Of a stretch of DNA of 42,599 nt, positions 16,366 to 25,334 are shown piece after piece. Position 1 is the stretch's first letter. Every line of letters starts with the position of its first letter. Source of the DNA: Deltaproteobacteria bacterium (lineage in GTDB: Bacteria > Desulfobacterota > Syntrophobacteria > BM002); the NCBI GenBank assembly GCA_019309045.1, contig JAFDGZ010000040.1:1-42599 (forward strand), in the 5' to 3' direction. Below the pieces are notes generated by a model. The model made no database searches, had not been told where the DNA came from, and saw only the letters and a program-made list of their open reading frames with translations. A program made the position numbers and the translations under genes.

Positions 16366-18006
16366 ATGATCAAGTCTCATTGTCTAAAGTATCTAGGATA
16401 TTGGACACTTTTTCCCTTGCTGTTGTTTTTCAGCTGCATTCCCTGTGCAAGTGCAGCTGGTTCACCGGCGGAAAAATACGGGGGCGAATACCGGATTCCA
16501 CTGGCCAGTGAACCTTCTTCGCTCGATCCGGCTTTTATCACTGATATATATTCAGTGAACGTGGCCATGAACTTATTTGACGGCCTGGTCGAATTTGACA
16601 GAGATCTCAACATAGTTCCTGCTATTGCAAGGGTGTGGAAAATCTCCAGAGATCACCGGACGTATACTTTCTTCCTTCGCAGGGGAGTGAAATTTCACAA
16701 CGGTCGTGAGGTTACAGCCAAGGATTTTGTTTTTTCCTTTAGCAGGATCCTCAGCCCGGAGACAAAATCACCGGTGGCTTCATTGTTTCTGGGTATTCAG
16801 GGCGCCAAAGAATTTCGTCAAGGAAGAAGTCAGTCCATCAGCGGTCTGCGGGCACCAGATGCCTACACCTTGAAGATTCAGCTCAAGGAACCATTTGCGC
16901 CTTTTCTATCCATCCTCGCCATGGCCAACGCCAAGGTGGTGGCAAGAGAGACAATAAAGCCAGGATTTGGGCATCACCCTGTGGGCACTGGCCCCTTCGT
17001 CTTCCAGGAATGGCAGCCAGGCAAGGAAATTATTCTTTCAGCTAATGAAAACTACTACGCGGGCAGGCCTTATCTGGATACCTTGCACTTTCGAATTTAT
17101 CCAAATATCGAATGGGAGAAAATTTTTGATGATTTTCAGGAAGGTTTTTTGGACCAGTCAATTATTCCCAGCAGCAAGTACGATCTCATTACCTCTGATA
17201 ACAGTTATCGACAGCGCTATAATCTGGTCAGCAAACCTACTTTGAATCTGGTTTATCTGGGTATGAATGTAACTACCCCCCCATTTCGCGACTACCGTGT
17301 TCGCCAGGCAATATCCTATGCAGTAAATGTGGAAGCAATTGTGCGGAACATCACCAAACGAGGCAGCATTCCCGCCAAAGGGATCTTGCCGCCTGGCATA
17401 GCTGGTTTTGATCCTCATTTCAAGGGCTACAATTACGATCCAGAAAAAGCGAAAGCCCTTCTACGAGAGGCGGGTTTCCCTGGCGGTCGAGGCATCCCTC
17501 CCATAGAAGTGTGGACGGTTTCCAAGGCTGACAGCGTGCAAAGAGAATTGCAGGCGTACCAGCGCTATTTGGCCGAAGTCGGCATACGCCTGGTCCCCAG
17601 AGTGGCAAAAAATTGGAGTGAATTCATAAAGCTTATCAATGAAAAGAAAGCCCCCATGTACTATGCGGCGTGGTATGCTGATTATCCTGATCCAGACAAT
17701 TTTCTCTATGTCCTCTGTCATTCCAAGAGCAAGACTAACCGAATGGGCTATCACAACACCAATGTGGACAAACTGTTGGAGCAGGCGAGACGAGAAACTG
17801 ACTACATGAAAAGAATAGAGCTATATCGGCAAGTCCAGAGGATCGTAATGGCAGAAGCGCCCATCATTACGCAGCACGTCAACAGCTTCAATTATCTTTT
17901 TCAACCTTGGGTAAAGGGCGTAGAAGTCAGCTACCTGGGGGCAGCATATATTCCCTTTAGGGCAGTCTGGATAGAAAAGAACAGAGGTGAAAAGAGCAGA
18001 AAGTAA
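16366..18006 (+). CDS. ABC transporter substrate-binding protein, family 5 (peptide/solute)
   Basis: An exported binding protein of 546 residues. The signal peptide (LFPLLLFFSCIPCASAAG) ends with an AxA site. The mature part has the family 5 pattern: EPSSLDPAF near the N-terminus, LFDGLVEFDRDLNIVPAIA, then TYTFFLRRGVKFHNGREVTA (the conserved F-R-x-G-V-x-F-x-(D/N)-G signature). TGPFVFQEWQPG and YAAWYADYPDPDNFL follow later. Relatives bind di- or oligopeptides, nickel or sugars; the ligand cannot be told. No permease or ATPase genes adjoin it, so the transporter parts lie elsewhere or the protein acts as a sensor with the HD-GYP protein just upstream. AAGGAGAAG precedes the ATG. Confidence 0.9.
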   Translation: MIKSHCLKYLGYWTLFPLLLFFSCIPCASAAGSPAEKYGGEYRIPLASEPSSLDPAFITDIYSVNVAMNLFDGLVEFDRDLNIVPAIARVWKISRDHRTYTFFLRRGVKFHNGREVTAKDFVFSFSRILSPETKSPVASLFLGIQGAKEFRQGRSQSISGLRAPDAYTLKIQLKEPFAPFLSILAMANAKVVARETIKPGFGHHPVGTGPFVFQEWQPGKEIILSANENYYAGRPYLDTLHFRIYPNIEWEKIFDDFQEGFLDQSIIPSSKYDLITSDNSYRQRYNLVSKPTLNLVYLGMNVTTPPFRDYRVRQAISYAVNVEAIVRNITKRGSIPAKGILPPGIAGFDPHFKGYNYDPEKAKALLREAGFPGGRGIPPIEVWTVSKADSVQRELQAYQRYLAEVGIRLVPRVAKNWSEFIKLINEKKAPMYYAAWYADYPDPDNFLYVLCHSKSKTNRMGYHNTNVDKLLEQARRETDYMKRIELYRQVQRIVMAEAPIITQHVNSFNYLFQPWVKGVEVSYLGAAYIPFRAVWIEKNRGEKSRK

Positions 18007-18170
18007 ATTGGATGAAAAGCAAGAGATAGAAGAAGGATGGAGTGGCAAGTCTGCTCATTATCTGCCATTTGCCCAGAGGAGAAAGGCCCTGCCTCAGGAA
18101 GGAGCATCACAACAGTCAATGAGATGCTGCTATTTCGAAGTGGTGTGACTACATTTGGTGATCAGTCATA

Positions 18171-18246
18171 TGGAGGGCGACCTGGGAATCGAACCCAGGA
18201 CCTTTGGTTCCGGAGACCAACGCTCTATCCACTGAGCTAGTCGCCC
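18171..18246 (-). tRNA. tRNA-Arg (CCG)
   Basis: The reverse strand folds as a tRNA. The acceptor GGGCGAC pairs with GTCGCCC, the D-arm is AGCTCAGTGGATAGAGC, and the anticodon stem TTGGT/ACCAA carries loop CTCCGGA (anticodon CCG). The T-arm is CTGGGTTCGATTCCCAG. CCA is encoded (18171-18173). Confidence 0.95.
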
Positions 18247-18297
18247 TCTGGTCAGCGGCTGCGCCTGTTGCCAGGCGGGCATGAAGGGACGCTGTTA

Positions 18298-18326
18298 TCT
18301 CTATCATGCACTCTGAGGCTTGTCAA
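18298..18326 (-). promoter_or_regulatory. Sigma-70 promoter of tRNA-Arg
   Basis: On the minus strand TTGACA (18326-18321), 17 bases, then TAGAGA (18303-18298). It lies 52 bases upstream of the tRNA 5' end. The tRNA-Lys promoter in this window has the same layout. Confidence 0.6.
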
Positions 18327-18593
18327 CTGAGCGAAGAGCCGCGCAGACTCGTGTCTGAAGGCAAATGGTGGAGGCCCCAACTTCTGCTGCTGTCGGCGGC
18401 AACAACAGTAGTAATTCTCTGCAAAGAAAGAGACCCATTTGTCGGTTATTCCATCTTGTTAATGTTTCATTGAAATCTTTTCCAGGAGATGATAAGGTGG
18501 CTTCCGCAATGATTGGACAGTGCCCTTGATTTCTTGTGGGCCTGCCAGTGCTGATCTATTTACGCAATGCAGAGGTAGGCGATCGAATCTCCC

Positions 18594-21500
18594 ATGAGCC
18601 TTACCAAGCCCTTACCCTGGTCGCGGACATACCAAGAGTCAAGAAAGATCCTCATTGTGGAGGACGTTTCAGAGGTAAGAGAACTCTGCAAAGATCTTGT
18701 CTGCGCACTCGGTATGGAAGTATGCACTGCCGCCGATTCCTCTCAAGCCAAGAAACTCCTGAGCCAGGACAAGTTCTCCCTGATAATCAGCGACATATCC
18801 ATGCCGGAAATGGACGGTTTGCAGCTGACTAAATTCGTAAGGGAGCACTATCCTGAAACGGACGTCATCCTCATGACCGGCTTTCACATGCGCTATTCAT
18901 ACGACGATGTCCTGGAAGCCGGCGCAGTGGATTTCATCCAGAAACCCTTCAGTAAAGAAGAGTTTGAGGCCAAGATCAAACGGCTGCTGAGGGAGCGCAG
19001 GCAATTTCAACTTGTCAGGCGCTCCGAACAATATTTGAGGAGTCTGCTCCACAACATTCCCGGCGTGGTTTTTTATCTGTTGCCAGACGGCAGCGTAGAA
19101 TTCGTAGACAATAAAATATCTGAGCTTACGGGATATAGTGCCTCTTCCTTGAGCAATGGCATGGAGATGTGGAAGGTGCTCAGGACCGAAAAGCAGCACA
19201 ACGCTTTTTCGGTAGATGTGCTCGAACGTCTCGCCCATGGCCGTGATAGTTTGGTGGAAGAATTTCTCATCTATAGCCGCGATGGCCAACAAAAATGGGT
19301 GCAATTGCGCTGTCAGGCGGTGCGCAACAGCCAGGGAGAACTGGAACAGGTGAGCTGCATGCTCTTCGATATAAGTCAACAGAAGCGCATAGAAGAGCGC
19401 ACTGTTTTCCTGAACCGCCTCTTTCTCAGCCTGGGCACGGATCACAGCGCCAACATGCATCTGATCATCCGGCAAGCCGGCATCTTGCTGCAGGCCTCAC
19501 ATTCGTTTTACTTCCAAGCTGAGGGCAAAGACAAAGAGGGCTTGCTGACGATGGTCCAGGTGAGCCCCGAGGCTGAAGTAAAGGAGCAGAGACAGGCAGT
19601 GGGTCCGTTGCTCGCCAGAATGATGACCGCTTCTACGGACCGGCCTCAGCTTCTCGAAAACCTGAAGAGATTCCCGGATATGTTGCAGGATGACCTCGTG
19701 GAGCACTACCGGTGGACCTGCTGTCTGGGCACCTCCCTGGAGCTCGGGGATCATGGCCGGGGCGTCTTCTGCGTTGCTTTTGCTGATGCCCGCCTGGTGT
19801 CAGCAGATGAGATTGCCATTTTTTCCATGCTGGCCAAGGCCCTGGAGGTGGAAAAAGAACGCAAAGAATTGCAGGAAGCCCTTGTGCGTTCTGAAGACAA
19901 ATACCGATCTCTGGTTGACGGAAATCTTTATCCCATAAGCATTATCGACGGTGGCCAGAAAATCCGCTACTGCAACAGAGTTATGGCAGATATGTTCAAG
20001 TACAGCAAGCCCTCCTCATTGCTGGGAGAAGATTTTTCCGCTCTGTTTCATCCTGACGACCGCTACAAAATTGGAGAGTTGGTTCAAGATCTGGCAAAAC
20101 AAACGGGTGAGCACTGGCGACAGGCACTCGAGATGAAAGGGATGCGGTCAGATGGCACTACTCTGGATATTCGACTCAAGGCAGGTCGTATCTTGTATGA
20201 CGGCCAAGCCGCCATTCAGGCCATCCTGGAAGACGTAACTGAGAGGAAGCAAACAGAACAAGCGTTGCGGGATTCCGAACAGAGGTACAGGGCCCTGGTA
20301 GAGGGAGCCAATGATGCGGTCTTCCTGGAGACCTTTGACGGCTGCATAGCAGACGCGAACTCCAGGGCATGTAAGATGCTGGGATACAGCCGCAGTGAAT
20401 TGCTGCGTATGAAAATGGCTGACCTGGTGCGAGGTGCAGGTGAAGGCGCCTTCAGGGCATCGCAGCAAAGAGAACCCCTCCAGCATCTGGAAGAAACCAT
20501 GGTGCACAAAGACGGCAGTTGGGTTCCTGTGGAGGTGAACACCTCTGTGTTGCAGCTCAAGGGCGAGAAATACCTGTTGTCGGTGGTAAGAGATATAACG
20601 CTGAGAAAGGAAAAGGAGCTCCGACAAAAGCACCTCGAGCAGGCCATCCTTGAGAGCAAAAAGAGACTGATGGCTGTCTTTGACGGTATCATGTCGCCAT
20701 TGAGCATTACAGATCTGGATCACAACATTATCATGGTGAACAAGGCGACGGCTTCGTTGTTCGGCAAAAAAATTCAACGGCTCATTGGTCGCAAGTGCTA
20801 TGAAGCCTTTCGGGGTGAAGATGAGCCATGTCAGAACTGTGCCGTCACAGATACTATTCGGACCGGCAAACCCTCGCATCGTGTCAGCACCAATCCCACT
20901 ATCAATCGAACTATCGAAGAATACACCTATCCCATTTATGATGCCTCGGGCAACTTGTCTCTGGTGATTGACTATGGTATCGATGTGACCGATAAGATAA
21001 GGATGCAAAAACAGCTGCTGCAGGCTGACAAAATGGCCTCTCTGGGCACGCTGGCGGCAGGTATCGCTCATGAGATAAGAAATCCTATGGCCACCATCAA
21101 TCTAAATACCCAGATACTCCTTCGTGATCTGCAACTGGATAGAGAACATCAGGTCTATATGCTCGACATCCAGAAAGAAATCAAGAAGATCGAGCGTATC
21201 ATATCGGAGATTCTAGAGTTTTCCAAACCAAAGCCGGCACATCTCGTGGAGACCAACATAAATGAAGTTGTTCAGAGTGTCCATGAACTCACCAGAGTGC
21301 AGTTGCGGAAGCATGGGGTGGCGGTCAATTTGGACCTGGCAGAAGACCTTCCCGCCGTACTGGTGGACCCCAGTCAAATCTCGCAGGTAGTGATCAATCT
21401 GGTGATCAATGCCATGCAGGCCATGCCCGAAGGCGGCAATCTGATGGTCGCCACCAGATTGGACCCGGACAGCGGGCGAGTGGAGATGGTGGTCAAGGAT

Positions 21501-21704
21501 ACAGGAGTTGGCATACCTGGAGAGAATATTGACAAGATATTCGATCCCTTTTTTACTAACAAACCTGAAGGAACAGGATTGGGATTGGCCATCGCTCGGC
21601 AGATTCTAGATAAGAATCAGGCTACTATCCAGCTGGAGAGTGAAGTAGGTAGGGGAACGACATTTTCCATCCAGTTCAAGACACTGGATTGCGGCCAGAG
21701 TTAG
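18594..21704 (+). CDS. Multi-PAS histidine kinase with N-terminal receiver domain
   Basis: A cytoplasmic sensor kinase of 1036 residues. The receiver domain spans about 17-137 (IVEDV; phospho-acceptor D67 in IISDISMPEMDG; FIQKPF). Then come a PAS domain (about 147-265), a GAF-like region, and three more PAS units near 430-545, 550-670 and 685-795. The last has CQNCAVTDTI, a Cys-containing loop common in deltaproteobacterial PAS domains. HisKA follows with H826 (AAGIAHEIRNP). The ATPase domain has N (VINLVINAMQAM), G1 (DTGVGIP), F (FDPFF) and G2 (GTGLGLAIA) boxes. No membrane helix is visible. It lies 93 bases before an NtrC-type activator, its probable partner, and both point to a later REC-cyclase gene. 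Confidence 0.9.
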   Translation: MSLTKPLPWSRTYQESRKILIVEDVSEVRELCKDLVCALGMEVCTAADSSQAKKLLSQDKFSLIISDISMPEMDGLQLTKFVREHYPETDVILMTGFHMRYSYDDVLEAGAVDFIQKPFSKEEFEAKIKRLLRERRQFQLVRRSEQYLRSLLHNIPGVVFYLLPDGSVEFVDNKISELTGYSASSLSNGMEMWKVLRTEKQHNAFSVDVLERLAHGRDSLVEEFLIYSRDGQQKWVQLRCQAVRNSQGELEQVSCMLFDISQQKRIEERTVFLNRLFLSLGTDHSANMHLIIRQAGILLQASHSFYFQAEGKDKEGLLTMVQVSPEAEVKEQRQAVGPLLARMMTASTDRPQLLENLKRFPDMLQDDLVEHYRWTCCLGTSLELGDHGRGVFCVAFADARLVSADEIAIFSMLAKALEVEKERKELQEALVRSEDKYRSLVDGNLYPISIIDGGQKIRYCNRVMADMFKYSKPSSLLGEDFSALFHPDDRYKIGELVQDLAKQTGEHWRQALEMKGMRSDGTTLDIRLKAGRILYDGQAAIQAILEDVTERKQTEQALRDSEQRYRALVEGANDAVFLETFDGCIADANSRACKMLGYSRSELLRMKMADLVRGAGEGAFRASQQREPLQHLEETMVHKDGSWVPVEVNTSVLQLKGEKYLLSVVRDITLRKEKELRQKHLEQAILESKKRLMAVFDGIMSPLSITDLDHNIIMVNKATASLFGKKIQRLIGRKCYEAFRGEDEPCQNCAVTDTIRTGKPSHRVSTNPTINRTIEEYTYPIYDASGNLSLVIDYGIDVTDKIRMQKQLLQADKMASLGTLAAGIAHEIRNPMATINLNTQILLRDLQLDREHQVYMLDIQKEIKKIERIISEILEFSKPKPAHLVETNINEVVQSVHELTRVQLRKHGVAVNLDLAEDLPAVLVDPSQISQVVINLVINAMQAMPEGGNLMVATRLDPDSGRVEMVVKDTGVGIPGENIDKIFDPFFTNKPEGTGLGLAIARQILDKNQATIQLESEVGRGTTFSIQFKTLDCGQS

Positions 21705-21797
21705 AATTACCTGGAATACAAAGAACTGCTGGCTGTCAAAGATCAGCGTTTATGCACAATCACTTTCTAGCCAACAGTGCACGGGAATAAAGAAAAA

Positions 21798-23192
21798 ATG
21801 AATGATGCGTCCTACAAGGTTCTCATTGTCGACGATGAGGCGTCTTTCCGCACTTCATTGCGGGGAGCCTTGAAAAAAGACTATCAGGTGGCAGAAGCTG
21901 GCAGCAGCGATGAAGCCATAGCCCAAGTAGTGGAATCTCCACCGGACGTGGTGCTGCTCGATATTTCCATGCCAGGTACTGACGGACTGGAAACACTGCG
22001 CAAACTCCGGGAAATAGATGATTATCTGGCGGTAATCATGGTGACTGCCCATGGAGAAATCAAGAATGTGGTTCAGGCGGTCAACCAGGGTGCTGTGGAC
22101 TATCTGACCAAGCCCATTGATCTGGACGAACTCTACATTGCCATTGGCAAGGCTCTGGAACGTTTGCGTTTCAAACGAGAGATTTCTTCTTTACGGCGGG
22201 AGTTGAGCCAGGAATACAATATCGAGAATCTGATAGGCAAGAATCCTGAGTTTCTGCGGGCGCTCTCCATGGCTAAAAGAGTGGCCAAGAGCCCGGATGC
22301 GAGTGTCTACCTTGGTGGAGAGAGCGGTGTAGGCAAAGAGCTTTTTGCTCGGGTCATCCACTTCAACAGTCCCAAAGCTTCGGCTCCTTTCGTGGCGGTA
22401 AACTGTGCGGCCATAAGCAAGGATGTTGTCGAAAGTGAACTGTTCGGATACCGACGCGGCGCATTCACTGGCGCCAATGTAAAGGGCAAGAGGGGATTTT
22501 TCGAGGAAGCCAACGGCGGCACCCTGTTGCTGGACGAAATGGCCGATTTGCCTCTAGACGTGCAAGCCAAGCTCCTGCGGGTGCTGGAAGAAAAAGAGTA
22601 TTATCCTGTGGGTGATTCGCAGTCCAGGAAAGCAGATGTCAGAGTAATTGCCGCTACCAACAAGCCTCTAGAAAAACTCTGCGAAAATGGACAATTTCGT
22701 CAAGACCTCTACTTCCGGCTCGCCACCATCTCCATTCATATCCCTCCATTACGGCAGCGCAAGGAGGATATCCTGCTGCTTGCCAATTACTTTCTGGAGA
22801 TTTTTAACAATAAATACGGCAAAAAATTCAGGCAAATTTCTCCTGAGGCTGCCCATATTCTGCAGAGTCATCCTTGGAAGGGAAATGTTCGTGAACTCAA
22901 GAATGCCATAGAGCGCATTACTCTGCTTGAAGACGGCCCACGGGTGGAGGCCGAACACCTTGATTTTCTGGTGCCAACCACTACTTCTGGCCCAGAGAGA
23001 AGTGAGGCCGGGGAGAGCGAATTCATGCCGGCCTCAATTCCCACAGAAGGAATCAAATTGGATGAGGTGGTCAAGCACCTCATTCGCACTGCCTATGAAC
23101 AGACTGGCAAAAACCAGGTGCAAACCGCAAAGCTTCTGGGAATAACTAGAAATACCCTCCTTTATCGCCTCAAGAAATATGGCATCCGCTAG
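21798..23192 (+). CDS. NtrC-type sigma-54-dependent response regulator
   Basis: A transcription activator of 464 residues. The receiver domain has D55 (VVLLDISMPG), T/S in VTAHG and K in LTKPI. The AAA+ domain has Walker A GGESGVGKE, GAFTGA (the sigma-54 contact loop), Walker B TLLLDEMADL, and arginine-finger-type FRQDLYFRL. The Fis-type helix-turn-helix is at the C-terminus (NQVQTAKLLGITRNTLLYRL). I chose ATG 21798; a GTG at 21777 would add seven residues. It follows a histidine kinase gene in the same direction. A sigma-54 promoter is found 228 bases downstream of its stop, before the REC-cyclase gene, and another at 5669, both possible targets. Confidence 0.95.
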   Translation: MNDASYKVLIVDDEASFRTSLRGALKKDYQVAEAGSSDEAIAQVVESPPDVVLLDISMPGTDGLETLRKLREIDDYLAVIMVTAHGEIKNVVQAVNQGAVDYLTKPIDLDELYIAIGKALERLRFKREISSLRRELSQEYNIENLIGKNPEFLRALSMAKRVAKSPDASVYLGGESGVGKELFARVIHFNSPKASAPFVAVNCAAISKDVVESELFGYRRGAFTGANVKGKRGFFEEANGGTLLLDEMADLPLDVQAKLLRVLEEKEYYPVGDSQSRKADVRVIAATNKPLEKLCENGQFRQDLYFRLATISIHIPPLRQRKEDILLLANYFLEIFNNKYGKKFRQISPEAAHILQSHPWKGNVRELKNAIERITLLEDGPRVEAEHLDFLVPTTTSGPERSEAGESEFMPASIPTEGIKLDEVVKHLIRTAYEQTGKNQVQTAKLLGITRNTLLYRLKKYGIR

Positions 23193-23419
23193 TGTTTCAT
23201 AATGGCAGCTGTAGTCAACTCCAATTGGCCCTGGGACAATGCTTGTTTTGCATCACGGCTAAGGGCTTATTCGCATTACAATCTATTCTTCCAGGTGCAG
23301 AGCATGTGCGGGTTTTGAGCAAGCCCGCCGCCATTCCTTTTGGCCGCCTTCTTACAAGACAGATCAGATAATTTCAGGGTTTTCAACCACTTTGCCTTTT
23401 GGTGCGAGGCAGAGTGTTT

Positions 23420-23437
23420 TTGGCACAGCTTGTGCTT
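23420..23437 (+). promoter_or_regulatory. Sigma-54 promoter before the REC-cyclase gene
   Basis: TTGGCACAGCTTGTGCTT carries the invariant GG and GC ten bases apart and a perfect TGGCAC. It lies about 80 bases before the cyclase ATG. The upstream region (23193-23419), after the NtrC-type gene, holds no other gene and is a natural place for activator sites. Confidence 0.55.
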
Positions 23438-23515
23438 TTTGGCTGGACCGACTGATGTGCAACAACGCCGGAGCCCAACAGCTTCCTTGCAGCAAATGAG
23501 CAAAGGTGATTTTTT

Positions 23516-24655
23516 ATGAAGATTCTTTTGGTTGAAGATGAACGGTCCATGCTCTTCACCCTTACCAACCTGCTCAAACAGCGTGGACATGAAGTTATTG
23601 CTGCAACCTCAGCAGAAAAGGGTCTCAATGATCTGGGAGAGCAACAGGTGGACCTGGTGATATCGGACCTCAGACTGCCTGGTATGGATGGCATCGGGTT
23701 GATAAAGAAAGTTAAAGAAAAATGCGAAGATGCAGTGCCGATAATTATCAGCGCCTATGGCTCCTTTGACAATGCAATAGACGCTCTGAAGCTGAACGTG
23801 TGTGACTTCCTCAGGAAGCCCTTTGATCTAGTCAGATTCGAAGAGGCCATTGCCAAGGCTGAAAGGCGTCGTTCAGAGCTGATTACCAGCAAGTCTTATC
23901 TCAGCCAGCTCCAGGAGAACCTTATTGACGAGGAGCGCAAACGCACAATTCTGTCGCGTTTCGTTTCCAGGCCTGTGGTAGAATCCATTCTCTCAGAGGC
24001 CAGAGAGCCTGCTCCCAGCGGCAAGACCCAGAAGGTATCTGTACTCTTTGTGGATATCAGCGGCTTCACAGGGTTGGCGGAAACTTTAGATCAAGAAAGC
24101 CTGGTCATGCTGCTGAATACCTTTTATTCAACTGTGGAGCCAGTGGTGCGCCAGAATGGGGGACTGCTGGACAAATTCATGGGCGACGGCATCATGGCCG
24201 TGTTCAGTGGTTCGACAGACGGCCAGAAGAGTTCTGTCCAGGCAGTATCTGCAGCAATTCAGATTCAGTTGCAGGCCGACAAGCTGCAGAGCCAGATGCA
24301 GCGATTCTCCTTGCCGCCTGTCACGCTTCATCTGGGAGTAAGCACGGGCAGGGCTGCGGCATGCAGTATTGGTTCCGAGGAGTTTGCCAACTATACTTAC
24401 ATCGGCGATGCCGTGAATTTGGCTAAACAACTGCAGGAACTTGCAAGGCCAGGGCAGATAGTCGCAAGTGCAGCAACGGTGAAGGAATTGAGCGAAGAAC
24501 TGCAAAATGTGCCAGGGTTGCAAGGTCTACACCAGCTTCCCCCTCTGGAAATAAAGGGCCGCAGAGAGGAAGTGGCGGCTTATGAAGTTTCATATGATGG
24601 CAAAGCTGGGTCTGCTGGTGTTTGCTCTACACCTCGAAGTCAACGTGGATCTTGA
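23516..24655 (+). CDS. Response regulator with class III nucleotide cyclase output
   Basis: A protein of 379 residues. The receiver domain (1-118) has acidic VEDE, D51 (VISDLRLPGMDG) and K101 (FLRKPF). A coiled linker (about 118-165) follows, containing RFVSRPVVESIL, typical before class III cyclases. The cyclase domain (about 172-370) has metal-binding D180 (LFVDISGFTG) and D224 (KFMGDGIMAVF). It also has the YTYIGDAVNLAKQLQ segment that contributes catalytic residues. Whether the product is cAMP or another nucleotide cannot be read safely. A sigma-54 promoter lies 80 bases upstream, after the NtrC-type gene. Its 3' end overlaps the convergent siroheme decarboxylase gene by 29 bases. Confidence 0.9.
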   Translation: MKILLVEDERSMLFTLTNLLKQRGHEVIAATSAEKGLNDLGEQQVDLVISDLRLPGMDGIGLIKKVKEKCEDAVPIIISAYGSFDNAIDALKLNVCDFLRKPFDLVRFEEAIAKAERRRSELITSKSYLSQLQENLIDEERKRTILSRFVSRPVVESILSEAREPAPSGKTQKVSVLFVDISGFTGLAETLDQESLVMLLNTFYSTVEPVVRQNGGLLDKFMGDGIMAVFSGSTDGQKSSVQAVSAAIQIQLQADKLQSQMQRFSLPPVTLHLGVSTGRAAACSIGSEEFANYTYIGDAVNLAKQLQELARPGQIVASAATVKELSEELQNVPGLQGLHQLPPLEIKGRREEVAAYEVSYDGKAGSAGVCSTPRSQRGS

Positions 24656-25109
24656 AGATTCTTTCAGCCGGGAGGTTGAGAATATCTTGCACTTCTGTTT
24701 TGCGCGAAATTTCTGCCACCAACTGTTCGAGCTCAGCCTGTGAAGGTGCAATGAGGGTGAACCAGACATTGTATTCATGGTGGCGACGATAGTTGTGGGT
24801 TACTCCTCTGTAGCTGTTCACTACTTCCACAAAGGTTGCCATTTTCTCGGGCGGAACTTTGGCAGCGCACAGAGTGCTGGTATAGCCGAGACGCCTCGAA
24901 TTGAAATTGGCGCCAATTCTGCGGATAATCATCTTATCTTTCAACCGCTGTACCCGGCGGATGATTTCTGCTTCAGGGTATCCTAACTTTTGCGCCAGGA
25001 TTGCGTAAGGTCGGGGTGCAATGGGAAAATCGGACTGAATCTCATTGAGAATGGCGCGATCCACATCATCCATGCGGGTGTTGTCTTCCGTTTTTCTGGC
25101 GGATTTCAT
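24627..25109 (-). CDS. Siroheme decarboxylase subunit (AhbA/AhbB type, Lrp/AsnC fold)
   Basis: A protein of 160 residues. The N-terminal helix-turn-helix (DDVDRAILNEIQSDFP, then EAEIIRRVQRLKDKMII) and the C-terminal AsnC-like domain give the Lrp fold. The segment GVTHNYRRHHEYNVWFTLI is the signature of siroheme decarboxylases (AhbA/B, NirD/G/H/L) rather than of amino-acid regulators. The enzyme decarboxylates siroheme to 12,18-didecarboxysiroheme; AhbA and AhbB normally form a heterodimer. Only one subunit is present here, and I cannot tell A from B. GGGAGAG precedes the ATG at 25109. It is the last gene of a run with ahbC, hemB and ahbD, after a gap of 225 bases that shows no other gene. Confidence 0.85.
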   Translation of the reverse strand: MKSARKTEDNTRMDDVDRAILNEIQSDFPIAPRPYAILAQKLGYPEAEIIRRVQRLKDKMIIRRIGANFNSRRLGYTSTLCAAKVPPEKMATFVEVVNSYRGVTHNYRRHHEYNVWFTLIAPSQAELEQLVAEISRKTEVQDILNLPAERIFKIHVDFEV

Positions 25110-25334
25110 CAGACTGCTCTCCCTGTGCTGACGCCGAAGCGCCTTCTCTTACTGCAATATATTATTGGCAATTTCCATTTCGAGGGCTCAATAACCTTTT
25201 GCCAAATCGCTATTCTGGTGAGTCTGTCAGAATGCAGTCGATTTTATCACCGAGACGTAATCGTCGGCTGGTTTATGGCAGACATTGCGGAACTAGTACA
25301 GGTGCTTCGTGCCTCGCTGCTGACGAGACCTGGT

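Noticed and set aside
20148-21071. Minus-strand ORF of 307 codons
   Set aside because: It lies entirely inside the histidine kinase, whose PAS and HisKA motifs are clear on the plus strand.
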